Source: Pararobbsia alpina (GTDB taxonomy: Bacteria; Pseudomonadota; Gammaproteobacteria; Burkholderiales; Burkholderiaceae). Taken from it: a stretch of DNA of 64,000 nucleotides. Positions 54,011 to 62,233 of the stretch are shown here, piece by piece. Made by a program: the position numbers and the translations under genes. The notes beneath the pieces are model-generated. The model was not told the DNA's origin and did no database searches. It worked only from the letters and a program-made list of their open reading frames with translations. Numbering within the stretch: the first letter of the stretch is position 1; each line of letters starts with the position of its first letter. The DNA is taken from NCBI RefSeq assembly GCF_902859895.1, contig NZ_CADIKM010000009.1:62001-126000 (forward strand), in the 5' to 3' direction.

Positions 54011-55420
54011 TCAGGGCACCTGCGACTCCTGCCCGATGTCCTTGAGCTCGCGATAAAGCGTCGAACGACTCACCCCGAGCAGATCTGCTGCCCCATCCTT
54101 GTCACCGTTTGCACTCGTCAACGCACGTTGCATGTGCTTCGCCTTTTCTCTCTGCAAATGCTCATGCAGCGGTACGAACGGGCCATCCTGATCCGGAGCC
54201 GCTGCGTCCATCTGCGACGATGCGTCATCGAGCTCAAGCTCGCCGGACACGAGAAATCGCATCAGCACGGCCTCGAGCTCACGGACATTGCCTGGCCACG
54301 AATGCGCTCGCAAACGCTCGATTTCGACGCGAGACAAGTCTCGCGCGGCCCTGCCATGCTGTCGCGTCAATCGCGCCAGCAACTGCTCGACGAGGAACAG
54401 AAGATCCTCGCGCTCGCGTAACGCCGGCAGCTGCACTCTCAGGATGTTGAGCCGATAAAACAGATCCTGTCGGAATTGCCCCTCCTTCACCAGTCTGGCG
54501 AGGGGCCTGTGCGTGGCGCACACGACACGCACGTCGACCGGTACCGGCACGAGCCCTCCCACGCGCACAATCTGCTGGTCGTTGATCGCTCTGAGCAGAC
54601 TCGCCTGCAGGTTCATCGGCATATCGCCGATTTCATCAAGAAAGAGCGTACCGCCGTTCGCGATTTCGAACTTCCCCGGCTTGCCGCGCGTACGCGCCCC
54701 CGTGAATGCGCCGCCCTCGTAGCCGAACAGTTCGGCATCGATGAGATTCTCTGGAATTGACGCGCAGTTGACCCATACAAAAGGCCGATCTGCACGCTCC
54801 GACAACGTATGAATCGCGTTTGCGACAAGCTCCTTGCCCGTGCCGGTTTCCCCCTGGATCAGCACGGGCAATGCATTTCTCGCGGCGGTGTGAATGCCGC
54901 GCGTGACCCCCTCCATGCGCGGGCAGTGGCCGAACAAATCGCTCTCGCGAAATCGCGCCACCCATCCGGAGTTGTGGTTTTCGACCGCAACACTGCGATC
55001 TGACGCAAGCGCATATGCCTTCTTCAGAAGGCCGAGGTTGGAAAACAACGCCATGCCCACGGCACCGACAATCCGGCCGTCCTGATACACGGGCACCTGC
55101 CGCGTGATCAGTCGATGTCCACGCACCTCGAGCAGCTGTGCGACGACCACGCTGCTGCCTTGCGCCACGAGATGCAGTGGGGATTCCGGTGATATTGCGG
55201 CCGTCACGTGACGGCCGATGAAATCCTCCTCGTTGCCGCCGAGCAGCCGGCAATATGGCCCGTTGATGAACACGATGCGCCCATTCACGTCGACCGCGAC
55301 GAGACAATCCGACACGTGATCGAGAAGGCTGCGAAAGAAGCTGCTTTCGTCCTGACCGGACGTGAACCAGTGGGGAATAGGCATAGAAATGATCGGATGT
55401 CCTTTCTCCTTTTCTGTCAT
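54011..55420 (-). CDS. PAS-containing sigma-54-dependent activator
   Basis: About 469 residues. An N-terminal PAS domain (~25-135, LLDHVSDCLVAVDVNGRIVF) is followed by an AAA+ domain with Walker A QGETGTGKELVANAI, the sigma-54 contact loop GGAFTGARTRGKPG, Walker B GGTLFLDEIGDM and a C-terminal Fis-type helix-turn-helix (DGAADLLGVSRSTLYRELKD). It opens sigma-54 promoters in response to a ligand or redox signal at the PAS domain. Its likely target is the promoter at 58058-58073 in front of the neighbouring hydrolase and CoA-transferase genes. ATG at 55420 is preferred over GTG at 55432. Confidence 0.92.
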   Translation of the reverse strand: MTEKEKGHPIISMPIPHWFTSGQDESSFFRSLLDHVSDCLVAVDVNGRIVFINGPYCRLLGGNEEDFIGRHVTAAISPESPLHLVAQGSSVVVAQLLEVRGHRLITRQVPVYQDGRIVGAVGMALFSNLGLLKKAYALASDRSVAVENHNSGWVARFRESDLFGHCPRMEGVTRGIHTAARNALPVLIQGETGTGKELVANAIHTLSERADRPFVWVNCASIPENLIDAELFGYEGGAFTGARTRGKPGKFEIANGGTLFLDEIGDMPMNLQASLLRAINDQQIVRVGGLVPVPVDVRVVCATHRPLARLVKEGQFRQDLFYRLNILRVQLPALREREDLLFLVEQLLARLTRQHGRAARDLSRVEIERLRAHSWPGNVRELEAVLMRFLVSGELELDDASSQMDAAAPDQDGPFVPLHEHLQREKAKHMQRALTSANGDKDGAADLLGVSRSTLYRELKDIGQESQVP

Positions 55421-55454
55421 GGCATTGCACACACAGGCTGTTGTGGTGCCGTGG

Positions 55455-55560
55455 ATGGCACTGTGCTTGGCTATCGTGGTTCGAAGGCCTATTCCTGTGC
55501 CGAGCTTGAGAAGGTCGGCGCGATTCGACGCCGAACTTCAGCGATTTATCAGCCACCGGT
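55455..55560 (+). pseudogene. Fossil C-terminus of an alpha/beta hydrolase
   Basis: The plus strand at 55521-55550 matches the last codons of the minus-strand hydrolase gene at 57229-58008 at about 26 of 30 bases (encoded RFNAELQRFI versus RFDAELQRFI). Upstream, the GSK segment is also recognisable, but a one-base insertion and a deletion break the frame. It is a decayed copy or relative of that gene in opposite orientation. Confidence 0.5.
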
Positions 55561-55658
55561 TCGACGATTCGAGACAGGCCGCCGGCCACTCCCGGCGGCC
55601 GATGCCGAATGGAAAGTGGCCATGTACCCATTAGCGACGTATTTCGTCTTTTGGACGG

Positions 55659-57176
55659 TTACGGAAGTCGCATCGAGCTACGCTGGACGTAGTTCTGATG
55701 CCAGGACAACGCCTCCTGAAGCAAATGCGGCGTGTGTTTGCCGTAACTCTCGCGACAAGCTCGGTCGAAATAATCCTGCAGCATGGACCGGAAGTCTGGA
55801 TGTGCACATTTTTCGATGACTTTCCGGGCCCTTTCTTTTGGCGAAAGTCCACGCAGATCGGCCAAGCCTTGCTCGGTTACGAGCACCGCAACATCATGCT
55901 CGGTGTGGTCGACGTGGCTCGCCATAGGCACAATCCGCGAAATGGTCCCGTTTTTGGCCGTGCTCGCGGAAAGGAAACAGGACAAGTAGGCGTTGCGCGC
56001 GAAATCGCCTGATCCTCCAATGCCGTTCTGGATCCTTGTTCCCATGACGTGCGTCGAGTTCACGTTCCCGAAAATGTCGGCCTCGATCATCCCGTTCATC
56101 GCTATGCATCCCAGTCTGCGCACGAGTTCAGGATGATTGCTGATTTCCTGCGGTCTCAGGATAAGGCGTTGGCGATACTTCGCAATATGATTGGCGAACC
56201 GCGCAAGACCAGCCGGACTCAGCGAAAGGGAAGTTGCAGACGCCGCGTCCAATACGCCGTCCCCGAGCAGGTCTAGCATACTGTCCTGCAAGACCTCGGT
56301 GAAGGCGGTCAAGCCACCGAAACCCTCCTTGCCGAGTTCAGCCACGACTGCATTTGTGATGTTCCCTACCCCTGACTGCAACGGCAACAGCGTTGGCGGC
56401 AAGCGCCCATGGCGGATTTCGTGACGCAGGAAATCAATAAGGTGGCCGGCGATCTGCCTTGAAGTTTCGTCGGGTTCAGAGAACGCGTTTGAGCGATCGG
56501 GGGCCTCGGTCTTGACGACAGCGAGGATTTTTTCAGGCGGACAACGCAGGTAAGGCCCGCCGATCCGATCGCCAGGGTGAAGCAGTGGGATCGGCTTGCG
56601 ATGAGGTGGCAAGGCCGTTTGATAGTAGATGTCATGCATGCCATCAAGCCCACTGGGCTGATGCTCGTTGACTTCCAATATCACGCCTGCGGCACGCTCA
56701 ATCCATGTCTTGTTGTTACCGACTGATGTAGACGGTATCAACTGACCGTCGGGGCGGATTCCGCTTACTTCAATAACAGCGATATCGATATCACCGTAAA
56801 AACCGAACCACGCATGTTGTGCGACGTGGCTCACATGGATATCGAGGTAGTCGACTTCCCCTGCATTTATCTTTTCTCGCAATGTAGGATCCGACTGATA
56901 CGGCAGCCGCAGCTGAATGCCGTCAACGCTGGCCAGCTTTCCGTCGAGTTCCGGTGCGGTAGATGCGCCCGTGAGGAGGCGAACGCGAAAGTCTTCGCCT
57001 CGTGCGTGCGCTGCTTCGATCCGCTCCGCGAGCGCACCCGGTACGGCCTTGGGATAACCCGCTCCCGTGAACCCACTCATCGCCACGGTCATGCCAGGAC
57101 GGATGAGGGCAGAAGCGTCGTGTGCCGACATCACGGGGGTGCGCAGACGCGCATTCAGGCTAGTTGTACTATTCAC
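55659..57176 (-). CDS. Acetyl-CoA hydrolase / succinyl-CoA:acetate CoA-transferase family protein
   Basis: 505 residues, the normal size for family I CoA-transferases acting on acetate/succinate or propionate. The catalytic Glu is in FGGLTAFTEVLQDSML; the CoA-site glycines lie in RIQNGIGGSGDFARNAYLS. It should move CoA between short acyl groups in the cytoplasm. The start is GTG at 57176 with GAGG eight bases upstream. It is 52 bases behind the alpha/beta hydrolase gene and is probably co-transcribed from the sigma-54 promoter. Confidence 0.92.
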   Translation of the reverse strand: MNSTTSLNARLRTPVMSAHDASALIRPGMTVAMSGFTGAGYPKAVPGALAERIEAAHARGEDFRVRLLTGASTAPELDGKLASVDGIQLRLPYQSDPTLREKINAGEVDYLDIHVSHVAQHAWFGFYGDIDIAVIEVSGIRPDGQLIPSTSVGNNKTWIERAAGVILEVNEHQPSGLDGMHDIYYQTALPPHRKPIPLLHPGDRIGGPYLRCPPEKILAVVKTEAPDRSNAFSEPDETSRQIAGHLIDFLRHEIRHGRLPPTLLPLQSGVGNITNAVVAELGKEGFGGLTAFTEVLQDSMLDLLGDGVLDAASATSLSLSPAGLARFANHIAKYRQRLILRPQEISNHPELVRRLGCIAMNGMIEADIFGNVNSTHVMGTRIQNGIGGSGDFARNAYLSCFLSASTAKNGTISRIVPMASHVDHTEHDVAVLVTEQGLADLRGLSPKERARKVIEKCAHPDFRSMLQDYFDRACRESYGKHTPHLLQEALSWHQNYVQRSSMRLP

Positions 57177-57228
57177 TTTTTTACCTCATATCAATGTTTT
57201 CATGGGTTTGTCTCGATCGTTCACGCGC

Positions 57229-58008
57229 TCAGGCATCGATCGACTCGATAAACCGCTGAAGTTCCGCATTGAATCGTGCCGGTTGCTCGAGCATCGGAAA
57301 ATGTGCCGCGTGCGGGATCATCACGAGCTTCGAGCCGGGTATACCGGACGCAAGCGCACGCGACTCTTCGGGCGGCGTGATGCGGTCATCTTCCCCGCAG
57401 AGCACGAGCGTAGGCATGCCGATGTCCGCGAGACGGTCGCGCAGGTTGGTGTTGTTCAGAGAGATGATCGCCTGTCTTGCGACGAACTCTGGCGTCTGTA
57501 TCACTTCGTGCCTGGCAAAATCAACGAGCGAGTCGGACGCGTCTGCTCCGAACGATCGCACGGCCACGTCGCAACTTGCTTGCGCGATGCCGAGCCGTTC
57601 GATTGCCGCAAGTACATTGTCTGCTTTCACCGCCTCTCCGAGGCCGCTCGCTGTGGTGTCAACGAGCACGAGGCCGCGCAAACGCCGGGCATGAGCAAGC
57701 GCAAAGCGTTGTGAAATGACGCCGCCCATCGAGAGCCCGACAAGGACCGCCGGTTCGAGATTCAACTCGTCGAACAGCATGGCGAGATCGTCGACGAATG
57801 CATCGACTGTATAGGCGCGATCCGTCGGACGGCTCGACGTGCCATGACCGGGCAAATTCAGCGCAATGACCTGATATGCATCGGCGAATACGTCCACCTG
57901 CTCACGCCAGAACGCACTCGTAGTTGTAAACCCATGACAGAACACGACTGGCTTCCCCTGTCCGTGAAGCTCGACTCGCATGTCCCCGATGTTGATTCGC
58001 TGGCTCAT
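57229..58008 (-). CDS. Alpha/beta hydrolase, 3-oxoadipate enol-lactonase-like
   Basis: 259 residues from MSQRINIGDMRVELHG. Oxyanion motif VVFCHGFTTTSAFW, nucleophile Ser in LVGLSMGGVISQRFA, Asp in LCGEDDRITPPEES and His in IPHAAHFPMLEQP. The layout resembles PcaD-type enol-lactonases and ester hydrolases. It precedes a CoA-transferase gene and follows a sigma-54 promoter. The two together suggest catabolism of an ester, lactone or acid yielding a short acyl product, under control of the PAS-AAA-Fis regulator. Confidence 0.88.
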   Translation of the reverse strand: MSQRINIGDMRVELHGQGKPVVFCHGFTTTSAFWREQVDVFADAYQVIALNLPGHGTSSRPTDRAYTVDAFVDDLAMLFDELNLEPAVLVGLSMGGVISQRFALAHARRLRGLVLVDTTASGLGEAVKADNVLAAIERLGIAQASCDVAVRSFGADASDSLVDFARHEVIQTPEFVARQAIISLNNTNLRDRLADIGMPTLVLCGEDDRITPPEESRALASGIPGSKLVMIPHAAHFPMLEQPARFNAELQRFIESIDA

Positions 58009-58057
58009 ATCACCCCTTCTCAAGAATGGCGCAGGAACGACCCTGCGACCTACAATA

Positions 58058-58073
58058 TGCAAATACGGTGCCA
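58058..58073 (-). promoter_or_regulatory. Sigma-54 (-24/-12) promoter
   Basis: On the minus strand the sequence reads TGGCACCGTATTTGCA: TGGCAC, 5 bases, TTGCA, with GG and GC exactly ten bases apart as required. Transcription would start near 58047, 39 bases before the hydrolase start at 58008. The 58074-58314 upstream space could hold activator sites; a partial dyad GTGTC-N6-GAGAC lies near 58203-58218. The 306-base gap has no gene. Confidence 0.82.
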
Positions 58074-58314
58074 CTCCATGGCGCAACAACAGCCTGCGAA
58101 CGCAATGCCAAAACTTATAAGGGAGAAAGGCACGTCCAGCCATTGCAATAGGGGTTCGCGCCAGGCGAGATCATCGCCAGAAATCCTATCTTTGGGATTC
58201 GAGTGTCAAATGTGAGACGAATGCTATGCGGACCCCGACTGATTCATGTCCGTCAGGACCGAAGCAGTTCCTTTCGAGGTCTTCCCGGAAACGGCGTCTG
58301 GCGAGTCAGCTTGG

Positions 58315-58566
58315 TTAGCCGCCGAAGTAGATGTCGCAGAAGCTGATCGGACCGACGCACCGGTCCTTCTTTTCCGCGCGGCTATCCTGCTTCGCGAGGC
58401 CTTCCGTGCGGGCTCCGGCATTCGTGCGAGCCTGCGACACTGTTTGTGCCGAAGCGTCGACGGGTGGCGCCCCACTTTCCTGGGCATTTGCGGCGGCGGC
58501 GGCGGACATCGACACCGCAATCAAAACACACTTGAGCGATTTCATTTGAAAATGAAGATTTTGCAT
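58315..58566 (-). CDS. Small secreted hypothetical protein
   Basis: 83 residues (76 from the inner Met at 58545). A signal peptide with hydrophobic core LKCVLIAVSMSAAAAA and cleavage near ANAQE. The mature part is short, charged and ends CVGPISFCDIYFGG, a C-terminal pattern with two cysteines that I associate with small exported Burkholderiaceae proteins; function unknown. AGGAC lies a few bases before the outer start. Confidence 0.6.
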   Translation of the reverse strand: MQNLHFQMKSLKCVLIAVSMSAAAAANAQESGAPPVDASAQTVSQARTNAGARTEGLAKQDSRAEKKDRCVGPISFCDIYFGG

Positions 58567-58654
58567 TTAAGAGTCCTATGTTTTACTGTCAAGAGAAAGA
58601 CACTGTCTACATCTGTCTACATTACGGATAGCACAGAGAATCCTGGACTAAAAA

Positions 58655-59233
58655 TCAAGTGGACGGCTGCGCCTTGAGCAAGGCCCGGGCGCCATCGGCC
58701 ATCACCAGCAGCGCACCGGCCAGCATCATCACATCCTTCAGCACCAGCCGGCCCGCTCCCGAAAGGTACGGGAAGCCGTGTTGGGCATCACCCAGCGCCG
58801 CCACCCAGGCCTCGGGCGTGGTGAACAGAAAGGACAGCGTCACGATGGGAGTGAGGAAGGCCAGCGCCGCCCCCACGAAACCCAGCCGTCGCGAAAACAA
58901 CCCCGCCAGGGTGAGCAGGCCGATGGACAGTTCCACCGTGCCCAAACCCTTCGAGAAAACGTAAGTGTCGTTCGCGGTCTGCCAAGCCCGCTCAGACGGC
59001 TTCAGCTCACCCTCGTGGGTGAGGTGGGTCTTGTACTCTTTAGGGTGTTCGTAGAAGAAAAACATCACGGGGCTGTTGGCCACGAAGGGTGTGATGCTGT
59101 CCGCTTCGTAAGGCACGAACTTCAGCGAACCGATCCATAGAAAGACGATTGCGATGGCGATACGCATCAAGTGACTGCCAAAGCGGTTCGAACCGGCAAG
59201 CCAGACAAGCAAGGGGCGCAAAGAGTGGGTCAT
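58655..59233 (-). CDS. DUF417-family inner-membrane protein (RclC/YkgB-like)
   Basis: 192 residues with four membrane segments. Recognisable family features are FLWIGSLKFVPYEADSITPF near the N-terminus, SPVMFFFYEHP in the first loop, GTVELSIGLLTLAGLFSRRLG and LSGAGRLVLKDVMMLAGAL at the end. In E. coli the homologue RclC belongs to the reactive-chlorine resistance operon controlled by the AraC-type RclR. Here the AhpD-like gene is 9 bases upstream and an AraC gene diverges from it, reproducing that logic. Confidence 0.9.
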   Translation of the reverse strand: MTHSLRPLLVWLAGSNRFGSHLMRIAIAIVFLWIGSLKFVPYEADSITPFVANSPVMFFFYEHPKEYKTHLTHEGELKPSERAWQTANDTYVFSKGLGTVELSIGLLTLAGLFSRRLGFVGAALAFLTPIVTLSFLFTTPEAWVAALGDAQHGFPYLSGAGRLVLKDVMMLAGALLVMADGARALLKAQPST

Positions 59234-59242
59234 GTTCGGTGC

Positions 59243-59602
59243 TCAGGCGTTGGCCTGCTCCTCGCCGGTGGTGTCGAAGGCATCGAGCGCACGGGTTGAA
59301 TAAACTATGGCCGCTCCCGCGTTGATGGCCACAGCCACCCCGAGGGCCTCGGCGATCTCCTCCTTCGTCGCGCCGAACTTGCGGGCCGCGGCGGTATGCA
59401 CGGCAATACAGCCATCGCAGCGCAAGCTGACGGCAACCGCCAGGGCAATGAGCTCGCGCGTCTTGTCGCCGAGGTGATCGGTCTTCTGACCGGCACCGCT
59501 TAGGGCGACATAGCCCTTGACCGTGTCGGGGCTGTGCTTGCCGAAGCCGCTGACGCCGGCGGAAAGTTGCTTGCGATACTGGGTCCAGTCGTGCATGTGC
59601 AT
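59243..59602 (-). CDS. AhpD-like / carboxymuconolactone decarboxylase family protein with CxxC
   Basis: About 119 residues from MHMHDWTQYRKQL, with GAGAG just upstream. Active-site motif intact: Glu in KTRELIALAVAV, CDGCIAVH with both cysteines and the His. AhpD-type proteins reduce peroxides or their partners. It is first in an operon with the DUF417 gene, divergent from an AraC regulator, consistent with defence against reactive oxidants. Its 5' end lies inside a tandemly duplicated segment. A paralogue with only one Cys lies at 38.7-39.0 kb. Confidence 0.9.
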   Translation of the reverse strand: MHMHDWTQYRKQLSAGVSGFGKHSPDTVKGYVALSGAGQKTDHLGDKTRELIALAVAVSLRCDGCIAVHTAAARKFGATKEEIAEALGVAVAINAGAAIVYSTRALDAFDTTGEEQANA

Positions 59603-59893
59603 GTAGATCTCTCGTTGGGTGTAGGTGACACACATAGTAGATATCAAAAGGAAATGGCTTTTGTTCGCGACGCGCAATTCGTATGCCGATCGGCTCAATG
59701 AGCAGGACGGTGCGCACCATGGCCGACGCCAGCGACGAGTTGCTTGCGATAATGCTTTCAGTCGTGCATGTTCATAGATCTCTCGTTGGGTGTAGGTGAC
59801 TCACATAGTAGATATCAAAAGGAAATGGCTTATGTTCTCGACGCGCAATTCATATGCCGATCGGCTCAATGAGCAGGACGGTGCGCACTTTGG
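59551..59893. repeat. Tandem duplication (~170 bp) of the divergent ahpD-like / araC promoter region
   Basis: Unit 1 (59551-59723) and unit 2 (59724-59893) share most of their length, including the identical stretch ATAGATCTCTCGTTGGGTG-like region and GTAGATATCAAAAGGAAATG. Each unit contains the first ~17 codons of the AhpD-like gene, the intergenic region and the first ~20 codons of the AraC gene. In unit 2 the AhpD start is dead: ATG-AAC-ATG-CAC-GAC-TGA. In unit 1 the AraC start ATG is TTG. So each gene uses the copy next to it. Confidence 0.85.
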
Positions 59894-60836
59894 CTCGCCC
59901 CCCACCCCTGACTCGTTGAGTGCCATCTCACCGCTGCTGCGAGTGCGGCCGGAACTGCAAGAGGTGTGCAGGTTCACCTCGCAATGGAAGACCGTGCACG
60001 AAGCGGAATCTCCGGGCTGGGCTCAGTTTCATATTGTGACCAAGGGTAGCTGCTGCCTTGAACTGCAAGGTGGGAAGTGCTTCCAGCTGGAGGCGGGCAA
60101 TCTGCTGCTGCTCCCGCATGGCGATGCCCACGTCGTGCGCTCGAACCGCCGTGGCCGGAGCACGGGGGTGCCGATTCAACTCGAATGCAACGACGCAATC
60201 ACGATCAAGACCAACACCGACGATGAGAGCGACACCGAATTGATCTGCGGCCGCCTACACTTCGAAGAGGTTCCCACCAGCCTCGTCATCGCCGCGCTGC
60301 CCAAGATGATGCTACTAAGTCTGGGCACGGAGCAGTTGCTTGGCCACCTGCGAATACTGGTGCAGATGATCGATGAGGAGTTGGAGGCTGCCCGTCCGGG
60401 AGCGGCGGCCGTCGCGACCGATCTGGCGAGCGCGCTCTTCGTAATCATGCTTCGCACTCATTTCGAGCAGGCGGAATCCGCCAGCGATCTTATAAGGCTG
60501 CTCGCAACGCGCGCTTCCGCCCGGGCCGTCAATGCAATGTTGAACGATCCGGCGCATGGCTGGACGTTGGAGGAGCTTGCCGCGGAGTCGCACGTCTCGA
60601 GGGCCACCTTGGTGCGCACCTTCCAGAAGGCGGCCGGCATGGCCCCGCTCGCCTTTCTCACCGAATTGCGTCTGGGGTTGGCCCGGCAAAGCCTCACCGC
60701 CACGAATGCACCGCTCATGAAGGTCGCAATGGCGGTCGGTTACGACTCCGAAAGCGCCTTCGCGCGGGCCTTCAGGCGACGCTTCGGGATCTCGCCGGGC
60801 AAGCTGCGCGGTATCCATCAAAAGCGGGCTGATTGA
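59832..60836 (+). CDS. AraC-family regulator, RclR-like
   Basis: About 334 residues from MFSTRNSYADRLNEQ. N-terminal cupin-type domain (ISPLLRVRPELQEVCRFTSQ; LEAGNLLLLPHGDAHVVRSN) and C-terminal HTH pair (TLEELAAESHVSRATLVRTF; AMAVGYDSESAFARAFRRRF). The sensor domain has cysteines in LQEVCRF and GSCCLELQGGKC that could respond to oxidants, as RclR of E. coli does; this is inference. It is divergent from the AhpD-DUF417 operon, and its start lies in the second unit of a tandem duplication. Confidence 0.9.
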   Translation: MFSTRNSYADRLNEQDGAHFGSPPTPDSLSAISPLLRVRPELQEVCRFTSQWKTVHEAESPGWAQFHIVTKGSCCLELQGGKCFQLEAGNLLLLPHGDAHVVRSNRRGRSTGVPIQLECNDAITIKTNTDDESDTELICGRLHFEEVPTSLVIAALPKMMLLSLGTEQLLGHLRILVQMIDEELEAARPGAAAVATDLASALFVIMLRTHFEQAESASDLIRLLATRASARAVNAMLNDPAHGWTLEELAAESHVSRATLVRTFQKAAGMAPLAFLTELRLGLARQSLTATNAPLMKVAMAVGYDSESAFARAFRRRFGISPGKLRGIHQKRAD

Positions 60837-60912
60837 AACGGGGGTGCGAATGTCTAGTGCAAAATGTCTTAAATCTGCGGATCGTCGTAGATGGTGTGGA
60901 AACAGAGCCGCA

Positions 60913-61398
60913 TCAATTTTTCTGCTTATCTGAGATATCGCCTGTCGTTACGACGCGCGGTACGTCGCCGAGCAAATATCGGGGACCGCTCCCGCGCCGT
61001 CGAGCAACGTCCTCGGGATTTTGGAGCGAACAGGATTTCAGAGACAGGCACCCACAACCCACGCAGGACGCGAGCTGGTCGCGCAATGCGATGAGCCGGT
61101 CGATACGCTCCTGCAGCACAGGCTGCCACGCGCGCGAGAGTCGTTCCCAATCCTGCTTTGTCGGAGTGCGCTGCCCAGGTAACGTTTCGAGGGCCGAACG
61201 AATCTCCGAAAGGTTCAATCCGACCGCCTGCGCGGCGCGGATGAACCCGACCCGACGGAGCGTCGCCCTCGGATACTGCCGGTGCCCCCCTTCTGTTCGG
61301 GTACCGCGAATCAGACCCTGATCCTCATAGAAACGTATCGCACTCGCCGCTACGCCCGAGCGCTTCGCAAGTTCGCCGATTGTAATTGCCTCGCTCAT
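60913..61398 (-). CDS. soxR: Redox-sensitive MerR-type regulator SoxR
   Basis: 161 residues. N-terminal winged helix (ITIGELAKRSGVAASAIRFY) and dimer helix, then the [2Fe-2S] cluster motif C-x2-C-x-C-x5-C in CVGCGCLSLKSC. Oxidation by redox-cycling compounds or nitric oxide turns it into an activator. No soxS is present, as normal outside enterics; instead SoxR should directly control the divergent FMN-reductase gene through the operator at 61424-61441. Confidence 0.95.
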   Translation of the reverse strand: MSEAITIGELAKRSGVAASAIRFYEDQGLIRGTRTEGGHRQYPRATLRRVGFIRAAQAVGLNLSEIRSALETLPGQRTPTKQDWERLSRAWQPVLQERIDRLIALRDQLASCVGCGCLSLKSCSLQNPEDVARRRGSGPRYLLGDVPRVVTTGDISDKQKN

Positions 61399-61419
61399 GA
61401 CGTTCCCCAGAATTTACTC

Positions 61420-61450
61420 TTGACTTCAAGTGTACTTGAACTTGAACAAT
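61420..61450 (+). promoter_or_regulatory. SoxR-regulated promoter with 19-bp spacer and SoxR box
   Basis: The dyad CTTCAAGT-GT-ACTTGAAC (61424-61441) matches the SoxR box CCTCAAGTTAACTTGAGG, with TTCAAGT/ACTTGAA perfectly symmetric. It lies in a promoter with -35 TTGACT (61420-61425) and -10 AACAAT (61445-61450) separated by 19 bases, the over-long spacing that MerR/SoxR activators correct. Downstream is the FMN reductase gene; soxR itself starts 21 bases to the left. Confidence 0.85.
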
Positions 61451-61570
61451 GCCGTTTCTTTCCTTGTATCGTGTGAGACGGCAAAAACGAAGGGAATCAC
61501 CACGCTCCACATCGTGTGGACCAAGGGGGGAAATATTTGCCCAAACTTTTACTTTTGTCAGAGAATTTCA

Positions 61571-62149
61571 ATGAAAGACAAGCACGCCTCTATTCGGCTC
61601 ATCGGTATCCCGGGAAGCCTTCGTCGTCACTCGTATTGCACAGCGATTCTGCGGACGCTGCGAGATGAACTCCTGGAGCATGTCACGCTCGATATCTTCG
61701 AGCTTGGTCAGATCCCGCTCTTCAACGAGGACCACGAAACTGAAGATTTCCCCTCTTCGGTCCAGACGTTCAAGGACGCTGTCGCACAGTGCGACGGCGT
61801 GGTCATCGTATCCCCAGAGTACAACTATGGCATACCAGGCGTTTTCAAGAACGCTTTGGATTGGGCCTCTCGACCCATGAACGCGTCGCCCTTCGCGGGC
61901 AAACCGACCTTGGTGATGACGGCCTCCCCCGCCTTCACAGGCGGCGTTCGAGCTCAGGTCCAAATCGCTGAGACGCTACGTGCGATGTTGGCCCATGTCG
62001 TTTCTTCTCCTCAAGTGGTGGTTCCCGCGGCACACACCAAGATTGAGGACGGGAGGCTCAAGGATCCTGTCTCGCTTGACTTTGCGATGAAGGCCATTGA
62101 CGCGCTTGTCGTCGCTATCAAGGAACGCCGACTTATCACCGTTGATTGA
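61571..62149 (+). CDS. NADPH-dependent FMN reductase (chromate/quinone reductase-like)
   Basis: 192 residues from MKDKHASIRLIGIPGS; about 120 bases of leader lie between the SoxR-box promoter and this start. Flavodoxin-like fold with the FMN motif GIPGSLRRHSYC and the SPEYNYGIPGVFKNALDW signature of NAD(P)H-dependent FMN/quinone reductases. It removes quinones or other redox cyclers, the very compounds that activate SoxR. The upstream in-frame extension to 61430 overlaps the promoter and is rejected. Confidence 0.93.
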   Translation: MKDKHASIRLIGIPGSLRRHSYCTAILRTLRDELLEHVTLDIFELGQIPLFNEDHETEDFPSSVQTFKDAVAQCDGVVIVSPEYNYGIPGVFKNALDWASRPMNASPFAGKPTLVMTASPAFTGGVRAQVQIAETLRAMLAHVVSSPQVVVPAAHTKIEDGRLKDPVSLDFAMKAIDALVVAIKERRLITVD

Positions 62150-62153
62150 CGTG

Positions 62154-62180
62154 AAAAAACCCGCCGCGGCTGGCGGGTTA
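62154..62180 (-). terminator. Rho-independent terminator at the end of cynR
   Basis: AACCCGCC (62158-62165) and GGCGGGTT (62172-62179) form an 8-bp stem with a 6-base loop. On the minus strand the stem runs into TTTTTT (the A-run at 62154-62159), so it terminates the leftward cynR transcript. It lies 5 bases past the FMN reductase stop and may also weaken that transcript. Confidence 0.8.
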
Positions 62181-62233
62181 TGGAATAGGGGTCAAGCCAG
62201 TCACGCCGCCTTCCGGTTCGGACTGTTTACGTT

